Positions 47,901-56,700 of a stretch of 64,000 bases of DNA are shown here, one piece after another. Each line of letters starts with the position of its first letter. Positions within the stretch are counted from its first letter, which is position 1. Below the pieces are notes generated by a model, which saw nothing but the letters and a program-made list of their open reading frames with translations, searched no databases and had not been told where the DNA came from. The translations under genes were made by a program, and so were the position numbers. The stretch is from Paludibacter sp. (lineage in GTDB: Bacteria; Bacteroidota; Bacteroidia; Bacteroidales; Paludibacteraceae), in the NCBI GenBank assembly GCA_028710895.1, contig JAQTTH010000003.1:248001-312000 (forward strand). The letters run 5' to 3'.

Positions 47901-49268
47901 ATTCAGAATAACAAGATGCGACTGACGGTTGAAGAAGTTGATTTCGGCGATTTTGTTCGTATCTGCAGCTCCAATTTTGTGGAGATTGCCCATACGAAGA
48001 ATATTACTTTTGATATTATTGACGAATCCAATGGGGTGAAGGTTTGGGTAGATACGGAGCAGTTCGAATCCATTCTGTCCAACCTGTTGTCGAATGCATT
48101 TAAGTTCACACCATCCGGAAAAAGTATAACGGTGAAAGCTTCGGCGAAACAAAACGCAGCTATTCTCTCCGTGTCCGACGAGGGAATTGGCATTGCGCAG
48201 GAAAAAATCAATTTCATTTTCGACCGCTTCTTCAGTGTTTCTACGCTGCGCAACATTGCTCAGAAGAGTACCGGAATAGGACTTGATTTGGTAAAGAAAC
48301 TCGTCGATTTGCACCACGCAACCATTCATGTCGATAGTCAGTTGGGCAAAGGGTCTACGTTCGAAATTGAGTTTAAACCCGGAAACGAACATTTCGACGG
48401 TGATGTGGACCTTGTCCTTGCCGACAATGATCTACAAGAAGCTGAAGTGGGCGAACTGGAGCAAATCGAAGACCTGGAAGATACTTTCGAAAAGAGTTTC
48501 ACACCATTAATACTCGTTATCGAAGACAACGATGAGCTGCGCCACTTCCTGAAAAAGAGTTTAAAGAAAAACTACAAAGTGGCCGAAGCTGAGAATGGGG
48601 TAGTAGGCTGGGCGAAAATTGAAGAATTGATGCCCGACTTTATCATAGCCGACCTTCGAATGCCCGAAATGGACGGAATGGAATTGACGCAAAAGGTGAA
48701 AGAGGATAAACGCACATCGCATATCCCCATCATTCTGCTGACGGCTGTAACCGACCTCGAAAGCAAGCTCGCTGCCATGAAAATTGGTGTCGACGATTAC
48801 ATTACAAAACCCTTTAGTTCGGAGTTTCTGCACGCGCGGATCGAAAATCTGATGGCACAACGAGCCCAACTGCAAAAGTTCTACCGTTCTCAGATAGTAT
48901 CTTCGAAATCCGATTTCAATCTTCCTCAGTTGGAGATAAAATCGCAGGAAGAGGTATTTATGCAAAACCTTATCAAGCTGATGAACGATAACCTCGACAA
49001 TTTCGATCTGAATATCGATTTGCTTGCCACCGAGCTGGGCATGAGCCGCACTGTGTTCTTCAACAAGCTGAAAAGCCTTACCGGCTACTCGCCTGTGGAG
49101 TTTGTGCGTGAAGTACGCTTCGAACGGGCAGCCGAATATATGCGCGAAACAAACCTCACTGTCTCCGAAATATCCTACAAAGTGGGTATCGAAGACCCGC
49201 GCTATTTCAGTCGCTGCTTCAAACAAAAGTTTGGCATGACGCCCTCGGAATTCAGACAGCATAATTGA
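44916..49268 (+). CDS. Hybrid two-component system sensor-regulator (HTCS)
   Basis: 1450 residues from ATG 44916, which gives the signal peptide MKKIKLLVVALIISSVASAQ. The periplasmic sensor is two beta-propellers of Reg_prop repeats (about 30-780; GYLWFGTRDGLNKFDG, GRIWAGSYGGGLHL, TMWIGTFGGGLNK) and a Y_Y_Y domain (about 800-890). One transmembrane helix is near 895-920. Inside are a HisKA domain with phosphoaccepting His944 in SHELRTPL, an HATPase domain (NLLSNAFKF, DEGIGIAQEK, TGIGLDLVK), a receiver domain (VIEDNDELR, Asp1246 in IADLRMPEMDG, TKPF) and a C-terminal AraC-type helix-turn-helix. Such proteins bind an oligosaccharide directly and activate nearby utilisation genes. Targets here are probably one or both SusC/SusD loci. 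Confidence 0.95.
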   Translation: MKKIKLLVVALIISSVASAQYHFSFSHYTSDNGLSQNSITALMKDHKGYLWFGTRDGLNKFDGSSFTVYNSKQDQNLSVLSNRILSVKEDKWGYIWVKTYDDIVYRLNPSTEKLMRIEYPRGGTINDKINEIITLPSGTIWLTTADKGCFRISTDEETQQLSIKVFSTNERNLSNNNVKTVFQDRQKNTWILTAAGLSCIEPNGKIVRFFEKQPFNSVAENDKRILFGSEGKFYQYEKRNRSLKPIALPDGAIVSNIAYFTPNNYILATQSHGFFTYDVLRQDLQQFSVERYPEMKTNDIQQIYIDRAGDAWLGIKSQGILRYNPQTNKIAYIPSRMNEGQVSNPNFLIFEDEKDILWIQPYFGSFSWFDRASNTLVPFYSAYNEDINTLFSYGVNHVLSDSQGVLWISTNRGNGFFKCTFLPDYFNHYLLQDHSVYSISNETRAIFEDREKRLWVACKDGAVHVFDENKKQIGTLSADGRIVPGGKMEVLVYNFFQDKSGNIWLATKRQGLFRLKPRGGRNAFQVENFTHNPSNPYSPVNNDFYSVTQDKWGRIWAGSYGGGLHLVDEQNGIVRFIHAKNELKSYPIANCSKVRQVFVDSKHQIWVATTEGFITFNDNFKSPKNIKFSYFHKRENSTNSLASNDVHCIFEDANNTMWIGTFGGGLNKMKKGLDSKEPEFEVFNRENGMPNNVIYTIIDDKQGYLWLTTENSIVKFNKKTSKIEAFGKGNELENVEFSEASACLQSSGEICVGSKSGFYSFKPDMVHRRVIQAPLVFTKLLLFNKEVEIKEEGSLLKEEIDKTPQIVFDHKQNVFTIEFATLDMRAPEKIQYAYKLDGFDPEWNNVQSKHFATYTALPPGTYKFRVKSTDSEGVWLDNERQIELRILPSFWQSGFAKFIYFLLVIGLFLTTLYIFITIFKLKNNVTLEKQMTDMKLRFFTDISHELRTPLTLISLPVDSILQEDIDPNIKEQLTLVRRNLDRVMGLINQILDFRKIQNNKMRLTVEEVDFGDFVRICSSNFVEIAHTKNITFDIIDESNGVKVWVDTEQFESILSNLLSNAFKFTPSGKSITVKASAKQNAAILSVSDEGIGIAQEKINFIFDRFFSVSTLRNIAQKSTGIGLDLVKKLVDLHHATIHVDSQLGKGSTFEIEFKPGNEHFDGDVDLVLADNDLQEAEVGELEQIEDLEDTFEKSFTPLILVIEDNDELRHFLKKSLKKNYKVAEAENGVVGWAKIEELMPDFIIADLRMPEMDGMELTQKVKEDKRTSHIPIILLTAVTDLESKLAAMKIGVDDYITKPFSSEFLHARIENLMAQRAQLQKFYRSQIVSSKSDFNLPQLEIKSQEEVFMQNLIKLMNDNLDNFDLNIDLLATELGMSRTVFFNKLKSLTGYSPVEFVREVRFERAAEYMRETNLTVSEISYKVGIEDPRYFSRCFKQKFGMTPSEFRQHN

Positions 49269-49270
49269 GC

Positions 49271-49311
49271 AAAAACCTCTCGTATAATTTTGAGTTATAC
49301 GAGAGGTTTTT
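49271..49311 (+). terminator. Terminator after the HTCS gene
   Basis: Perfect 17-bp stem (49271-49287 with 49295-49311), 7-base loop, T-rich end; it begins 3 bases after the stop. Confidence 0.94.
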
Positions 49312-49378
49312 GTTTATGATATAGGTTGGGAAACTACGCCGAACTGAGTTTTTTGTTTCGAAGATAAATGATATAGGC

Positions 49379-49445
49379 TGATGTCGAGCGAAGCGTCCCA
49401 CCTCGTTCAAGTTAAAAGGAAGTCTCCTGACTTCCATATTAAAGT
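49379..49445 (+). repeat. Dispersed repeat, copy C (partial)
   Basis: GATGTCGAGC start, then GTTAAAAGGAAG and a palindromic tail CTCCTGACTTCCATATT, matching the right half of copies B and D. Confidence 0.6.
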
Positions 49446-49483
49446 TGGAATTTTTATTATCACTTTTATCGAACTATTCTCCG

Positions 49484-49566
49484 TAGTGTATATATAATTC
49501 TGCACCCAGTGTTTGGCATAGTGTATCGCTATGTCAAAGCTAAAATAAAAGCCCTTACTTTTGATG
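49484..49566 (+). repeat. Dispersed repeat, copy A
   Basis: Shares with copy B the order AGTGTATA...ATTC, GCACCC, GTGTTTGGCATA, GCTATGTC, GCTAAAA. The right end has diverged. Confidence 0.65.
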
Positions 49567-49629
49567 TTTTAACAAGCGTAATCCTTTATTCTAACAGACA
49601 AAGACACAATCTTCTTGTGCCTTTTTTCT

Positions 49630-49706
49630 GGTTTTAAATAGGAAAGTCTGGATACTTCCTTTTAGCTGCGACATAGCTGCAAGCTATGCCGAACAACCTG
49701 CGCCAA
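49630..49706 (-). repeat. Dispersed repeat, copy D (inverted)
   Basis: Its reverse complement reads TGTTCGGCATAGC, AGCTATGTCGCAGCTAAAAG, GAAGTATCCAGACTTTCC, close to copy B. A further partial inverted piece (ACTATGCCGAACAGAGCT) follows at about 49710-49728. Confidence 0.7.
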
Positions 49707-49774
49707 CTACACTATGCCGAACAGAGCTCTTAACTGTGTACCATCAAATATGATACATTATTCCGATTGCTAAG

Positions 49775-49950
49775 CTACTGTGAACTGAGGTCTGTATATT
49801 TTCCGTTAGCATTATTCCAATAATTTTCGATTCCTTTTGCTAAACTATTGGCCAACTCATATGTTGCTTTAGCTCCATAAAAAAATAGTACAGAAGTTAC
49901 TGTAATCGTTTTCTTTTCCTTATTTACTGTTAGTTCACCACCCCATGAAC
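49775..49950 (-). pseudogene. Orphan fragment resembling an RHS toxin tip
   Basis: The minus-strand frame here (about 58 residues: GELTVNKEKKTITVTSV, YGAKATYELANSLAKGIENYWNN) reads like real protein, unlike the surrounding repeats. The pattern of a beta hairpin followed by an amphipathic helix with IExYWN resembles a segment I associate with C-terminal tips of RHS proteins in Bacteroidota. The open frame continues left-to-right into copy B of the dispersed repeat (to 49987), which supplies an artificial N-terminus; the fragment is cut on the other side too. It lies downstream of the RHS gene on the same strand, where displaced tips are expected. The identity is tentative. Confidence 0.45.
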
Positions 49951-49966
49951 GCCAACCTACGACCAA

Positions 49967-50076
49967 CAGAGTATAAAATTCCAGCACCCGATGTTCGGCA
50001 TATGGCTCTAGCCTATGTCGCGGCTAAAAGGAAAATTCCAGCTTTCCATATTTTATTTGAATATGGAAAGCTGGAA
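49967..50076 (+). repeat. Dispersed repeat, copy B, with 17-bp palindrome
   Basis: Most complete copy: GTATAAAATTCCAGCACCC, GATGTTCGGCATA, CTATGTCGCGGCTAAAAGG, then a perfect 17-bp inverted repeat (50036-50052 with 50060-50076). Copies A, C and D share parts in the same order. Confidence 0.7.
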
Positions 50077-50195
50077 GCAATGAAAACAACTAATTTATTT
50101 TATCATTTCATTTTTTTTTTCTTTTATTACAACGTTACAAACGTTGAACAAACGCCCACTCGTTGAAAACGAGTGGTAGCGTTTCTCGATCCCCA
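50077..50195. other. Short AT-rich stretch after the immunity gene
   Basis: Contains a run of T with CTTTTATTACAACGTTACAAACGTTG and an inverted word CGCCCACTCGTTGAAAACGAGTGG near 50152-50176, which could serve as a terminator-like hairpin for the minus-strand operon. No coding region seen. Confidence 0.4.
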
Positions 50196-50684
50196 TTACC
50201 AAACTGAATCAATTCTATAACATCCTCTTTGTTTGACGATAATTAATTTAATTGTTATCTGATTATTAGTATGTTTATAATTATCATAATAAGAATAAGA
50301 AACAATATACATATTTTGATTTTTTGAATCCTTTCTAAATTTCAATGTTTTTGACCATTTGATATTGAAATCCTGAGATTTCAAAAAAGGATCCGCATCC
50401 AATTCGGCATCTTCATTTTGCTTATCAATTTTATTCAAAAGCCTTATAGTACAATATTTTCTTTTGATTGAATTTAATTTTTCTATTCCTGCTGTTTTAT
50501 TTTCCATCTCTGCCATTTTAGAATTTTCTGTAATATAAGAAGTATAGAATTCATTTAACATATCCAGTATCTTTTCTTCCAAATAAACCTCTTTTGCTTG
50601 GCTGTTTATAGTGTTTGTTTGACAAACAACATTAATTGTCATACTGAACAATATAATAAAAGAGATAGTCATTTTTATTTTCAT
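50196..50684 (-). CDS. Putative secreted immunity protein (DUF3828-like) for the RHS tip
   Basis: 162 residues with an N-terminal signal peptide (MKIKMTISFIILFSMTINVVCQ), so it acts in the periplasm. The mature part (MLNEFYTSYITE, KRKYCTIRLLNKI, LDADPFLKSQDFN, YIVSYSYYDN, ITIKLIIVKQRGCYRIDSVW) matches the DUF3828 pattern as I remember it: a small alpha+beta protein found beside cell-wall amidase effectors. It starts 34 bases after the RHS stop on the same strand, the standard place for the cognate immunity gene, and a periplasmic location suits protection from a peptidoglycan-cutting tip. The immunity role is inferred from location, signal peptide and family resemblance. Confidence 0.7.
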   Translation of the reverse strand: MKIKMTISFIILFSMTINVVCQTNTINSQAKEVYLEEKILDMLNEFYTSYITENSKMAEMENKTAGIEKLNSIKRKYCTIRLLNKIDKQNEDAELDADPFLKSQDFNIKWSKTLKFRKDSKNQNMYIVSYSYYDNYKHTNNQITIKLIIVKQRGCYRIDSVW

Positions 50685-50718
50685 ATCAATTGGCGTTTAA
50701 AAATTATCATTTTAATTA

Positions 50719-53700
50719 TTACTCATTCCCCCATCTTAGAATTGTATAACTTGGCTTATATACTCTATAATCGCTACCCGCCCAAAAACCAGATTGCTTA
50801 AAGTCTGAAATCCATTGTGATCCATTATACATTTGAATATGCCCAAAAGCGTGATATGTATTTTTCCCTTGAAATGAATCGAATACTGCAATATCACCTT
50901 TAGCTGGTACATAATTTTCGGAATCTACTGTTACAAAACCTCTTTTTTGGAGGAACTCATTATAATCCTTAGCAGCAAGAGGGTGTCCCGTAGTATTCAG
51001 TCCACCTGCTTCTAAACCAATTCTTACATATTTTGCACATTGTCCTTGAGATTTTGACAACGCAATTTTATTCATTTTGTCAACAGCTTTATCCTTATCA
51101 TAGTGACCCCCCGCAAAATTCAACGCTCCCACCATGGCACCACTTACCATTCCAAAGAGTATTTCTTCGGCACTATGTCCTCCGGCTACATAAGCACCCA
51201 CACCACCCGTAAATGCAGAAACGGCTATCATCCATCCGTCATTTATCCCTAATGCCCCGGAAGCTGAACCGGCAAACGAGCTGATTAACCCTGCCGCAGC
51301 ACCCTGCCAGAAGTTACCGCCTCGTAGTACGGAAAATCCACCCTGCACCAAAGCATGTGCCGCAGCACGCTCAAGTTCGTTTACTATACTGCCAACATTT
51401 CCAAACTGAACTCCTACTCCTGCGGTTAAAGCCCCCGACATACCGCCTATGATAGCTCCTTTCAAACCTGCCTCAAGGCAATCGCTAAAACTGCCACCAG
51501 ACACAGCCGTGCCAACAACTCCGGCGGCGGCACCCCCGGCTGCCCCGGCCAACATACCGGTTGCAATTACACCAAGAGGTGCAGCTAAAATCCCTACAAC
51601 CCCTCCCACAACAATCGCTGCAGCAGTTGTTACTACAGGCTGCCAGTTTTCGGCCCACCATGTATAACCACTCGGGTCGGTGTATTTAAACGGATTATTC
51701 AAACAATACCCATACCGATTATAATCCAACCAGTTACCGGCATCGGTCAATGTCGGGTCGGGTGAAAAGAAGGAAGCCGTAGCCGGGTCATAAACGCGCC
51801 CGTTCATGTTGATAATGCCGAAGGCATCTAAATGTTCGTGCCCGGTATAGCCACGGTTAATAATTAAATGGCTTTGGTTATCTTTCTGTGTCCAGTCATT
51901 GGCATCGCGCCGTGCACCCCATGGATCATAAGCATACTTCCGTACAATAACACCATTTGCATCGGTCAGTGCTATTAAAGAACCCTGTGCATCCGAATAA
52001 GTATAAAGCAGACTGTCGTTTACATTTGCACTGTTCTGTATCAGAATGGCACCGCTAAGATAATGAATTTTTCGGATAACATTCCCGGTTATTTCTTCTT
52101 CGTAGTTACCCACGTAATACCTCGTGGTGGTAACACCGTTTACAGTTTGCACCGACACGCGTCGCTGGTCATCCACCCCATAGCCGATGCTGTAGGTTTT
52201 ACTGCCTTCGGTAAGCGTGGCTATCTTTTTAAAATCGGTATAGGTTACAGCTAAATCAGCGTTAGGGAAACTTGCCGGCACGCCCGAAATTGTTGTCAAA
52301 GCATGTGGCCCTGTAAGTATTCCATTGGCTATGCCTATTTTGGTTTCAGATTTGGTTCCAGTTCCATCTTCTTTTTCACCTCCGTATTTCAATGTGAAAG
52401 CTCCCAAATCAGATTTCTGAGTGATAGTTCCGTTTGAGTTATCATAACTCATCGAGTAAGGGGTATCTATTCCATTGCGGTTCACCGTCCAACTGATTAG
52501 CCTGTTCAACCCATCGTAGCCCATTGTTTCTGTTTGGCTCGTAAGCTTGTCTTCCCGCAAATGCAGATTGTGGGTATCGGATTCGTACTCATAATACATA
52601 TCCACCACATTATCGGCTTTTATTTCTTTGGTTAGCCCGTTGTCCCAGTAGTCATAAGTAGTGGTTTTACCGTCTTTAGCCAAATGCAATAATTGCCCTT
52701 TGGCATTTTCATCAACTGCTTTCCAAATGGAACGTCCGTTACCATCTTTGGTTTCAGTCAGGTTACTATAACTATCATAAGAGTTTATCGTATAATAGTT
52801 CGATGGATAAGTTTCTTTCTTGATCCTGCCCAGTGCGTCATATTCTTTACCCGAGATAAATACCTTCAGATTATTGTTATTGTCAGCTATTTCCTCTTTT
52901 ACACTCACTACCCTGTCGGTCACATTGGTAAGGTCATAAGTAAAAGTTTGCCTGTTTTTAGTCAGGCCGTTCTTATCTTTGAGTTCTATTGTACCTACAC
53001 GGTGATAGGTATCGTAGGTGTATGAAGTAATTTCATTGTTCCTATTAATGCTTTCTAACCTTCCATCGGGCTTGTAAGTATTAATCGTTTGAATACTGTC
53101 CTTATTGAGATGAATTTTTTGCACTTCCTTTGTTAATTCACCAAAGCCGTTGTATTCCGAACGTATTAAACCACTATTCGGGTCAGTGAGTTTTATGCGT
53201 TTGCCCTGCAAATCGTATTGCATGGTTACGGCTTGCCCGTCTTGGGGTGTACTGGATTTTGTAAGTCCCGAAGCATAATAAGTATATGTTACCTTTTTTC
53301 CATTAACTGAGCTGCTAACGGTTTGTCCGGCATTGTTTAGCGTAGTTATGGTGGTGCTTTCGGGCGTGGTGATAGTAGTGGTCAAATCAACATAGTTTGT
53401 ACTAACATCTCCCATTGGAGTTGTTGCCTTTTTCGGGCGACCAAATTCATCGTAAATGATCGTTTTTGCCCATGTTTTTGCCGCTGCATCTGCTTCGAAA
53501 TAAGGTTCGGAAACACGGTAAACCATACCTTTACGTTTTCCTGCGGCTATATCATTTTCGGTATAATACTCTGTGCTGATCGATATTTTCTTGTTTACTC
53601 CATTAGCATCTTTTAGCCCATAACTATCACTTTGTATTTCGCGCCCCAACGCATCGTACCAGGTAGTAACGGGTGCATTTCCCGAGATTTGGCTATAACT

Positions 53701-56700
53701 GTAATAAACAGCTCCTGTCGGGGCCCCTGTACCAGCCCATTGCAATACGGAAGTTTTGCGGTTTCCGTCGGGATATTTTGTTTCGGTTAATTGTCCCCAG
53801 GCATCGTAAGTATAGCTAGTAACCCGGTTACGCAGTTCGTCTTTTTCGCTATCAAGTAAACCTGTTGTCTCATTCCAGTTATAGGTAGTTGTTTCGTCTA
53901 ATGCATTTGTCTTTGATTTGATAAAACGACCGGCATTTGTTTCCGAGGTATTGTCTTTATAGCATTTAATCGTTGACGTTCGTGTTATTCCATTGCTGGC
54001 TACAGTCACATTCTGAGGATGCCCCCACGGATCATAATTTGAATAGGTGGTTACTACACTATTGGCATCGCCAGCATCAACCGTAGCCACTTTTTGAGTT
54101 ATTTTGTAGGGATTAGTCGCATCAAATAAATAGCTATATCCGGTTGTTCGGGTGTATGTTTCTCCATTTTGAGTCCGTTTAACCGTTATATTTAATGGAA
54201 GATAGGGAGTTGCATTAGCTAACGTAGTGGGTTTTGTAAAAGTACTTACAGTTTCTGTTGTCAAGTTGTCTACAGTGGTCGTTTGTGTAAGTTTACCCGG
54301 TGAGTCCTTGTATTCGTATGTCGTGGTCTGCGTTATACCTGTCTGTTTATCCGTACTGCTTTGTTGTGTTACTATCGGTATATATCTCTTATTTGTTGCA
54401 TCTATTACTTTCACACTATTTGTCAAGCTGGAAACAGAGACATTATCAGTTCCTCCAACTGTGGAGATATGCTGCGAAGCAAGAACCGAAAAGTAATATG
54501 TGGTGTTAATTTCATAGTTGCTTATAACCTTTACATTCTTTTGCGTATTGGTTGATGTTACAGTTGTAAAACCCAAAAAACCTTTACCTTCAGTGTGATA
54601 TTTCGGACTGGCGTAGGTATACGATGTGGTACTACCATCTGCCTGTGTATACGTATCTACCAACAACAAAGGTGCCCGTAACGAACGAACTTTGGCTGTT
54701 GCCTCATCAATGGTATAAGCATCATAATCCGCAAAGTTTTTATAGGTGAAACTTTCAGATTGATTCAACCCATTGGTGATACTACTTACCAAATTGCGAC
54801 GGTTGTCGTTTGGCATGGTAAGTGCATATATATTTGCTCCCTGGTTAATGATAAAATCAGCTATGCCATCACCATTAATATCGGAAATGGTTGTTAGTTT
54901 ATTGTCCAATACCTCAGTAGTTGTCGTTAACGTTATTGGCGTAGTTGATAACTGCCCGTTTCCTAAGTTTTTATAGATAGACCAAACAGTATGGTCATAT
55001 ACGGGAACTGAATTATATTGAGAACTATAAGGATCATAAGGATCATAATTAGGATTCAGTTCATCAATCCAATTATAATTATTTTCATAATTTATTGCAT
55101 CCACTAGTCCATCACCATTGATATCAATAAAATGGACATTAGGACCTTTAAATAGTACTGGGTCTAATGGTTCATTTTTCAAAGTTGGTGTGTTAAATAC
55201 CCCTCCGGTATTGGTAGAAGAGCGCCATATATTATTGCTCGGACACATGGCTATCAAATCGCTCAATCCATCACCATTTAAGTCTAATACCTGATCTTTT
55301 GTTCCACTTATATCATTTATATTCCAGTTTGAGGTATAGTTTAATGATATGTATTCATTGTCTATTGGGGTGCTTTGTGATACATTTCCTGAAGGGATGC
55401 AGATAATGTCTAGCTTCCCATCGGCATCAAAGTCACCAATTTCTATCTGCTTAAATGCATCTCCTGAATTTGTCCATTCATTCACAGGAATCGGATTTAA
55501 TCCATCATTGCTCCCGAAAAAGGCGGCATAACCTCTTCGCCCCTCACCACCTTTATTATAGAATGCCATGACTATGTCATTATAACCATCATGATTTACA
55601 TCGGCTGAGGCTAACTTGACTATTTTTTTGTCGTAATAATCAAAAATATAATTGCTTGTAAATATACCATCTCCATATAGTCTTTCCGTGAAACAAGTTG
55701 AAAATGAACCCGCTCTGCTATTGCCTACGTCAGTATATTTATAAGCATATAAATAATTGTTATTAGTGTATATTATTTCAGCTTTCCCATCGTTGTTGAT
55801 GTCTGCAAAAAGAAATTGTTGATGAAATTTGTCATAATCATGATAAATAAAATTAAGCGTCTTAGCATTTCCATAAGTTTTATTTAGCGGATTATAAAAA
55901 TAAACCGTTACATACCCATATTGGTTTGGAGCCCCTACCCACATTTCAATTCTATCGGGGTATCCATCTCCATCGATATCAGCATAACTCAAGGAAGTAT
56001 GCCCTTCAGGTTGAACGCTAATATTTGAATCCCCAACTGATCCTATTTGATTAAACTGAACGCTATTGTTATCTGCTCCCCAGTTCACAGTGGTAGATCC
56101 TAATTTCGTACCATCCGACGCAGTTATATTAATAGTTTGCAAACGTTTATCGGATGTATAGTCAAAACTGTAAGTTTTTAAGGGATTATTTCCTGATTGA
56201 ACCGTAATCGTACTTAAGAGTTTAGATAGAGTAATCGTTCTACCCGAAATGAAATATTTCCGTGGATTTGCGTTATTATCTACATATCCGAAAAGTACTG
56301 ACTGCCCGGCATAGTCTATCCGAACTAGATATTGTGCATCATCTGAATATGTATAGCTTATTGAATTTCCGTAATTATCAGTCACTTTATTCAGTTTCCA
56401 ACCCAAAAACGCCCCTCCCCGGTTGACTCCATTGGAGTTCTGAGTGTTACCATATTCCAATATTTTACCATCAACGGTAGTAACTTTAAAAGCATTATTA
56501 TTACAAACTATACTTGAATAGTTTTCTGTTTCTGTTGCATATACAGCACCATCCGAAATAGTGGCAATTTTCCCTGAACGATCAGGGGTTCCTCCCGAAA
56601 GATAAATTAAACGCTGCCCATCTAAATATAGGGCATCATTACCATCCCGTTTTATTGAGCTATTTTGTCCATCAAAATATATATTCTTAGCGCCGAGTGT

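Noticed and set aside
47769-48392. Minus-strand 207-codon frame opposite the HTCS kinase
   Set aside because: Shadow of the kinase domains on the plus strand.
49945-50166. Plus-strand 73-codon frame
   Set aside because: Made of repeat copy B and a poly-T stretch; no protein-like composition.
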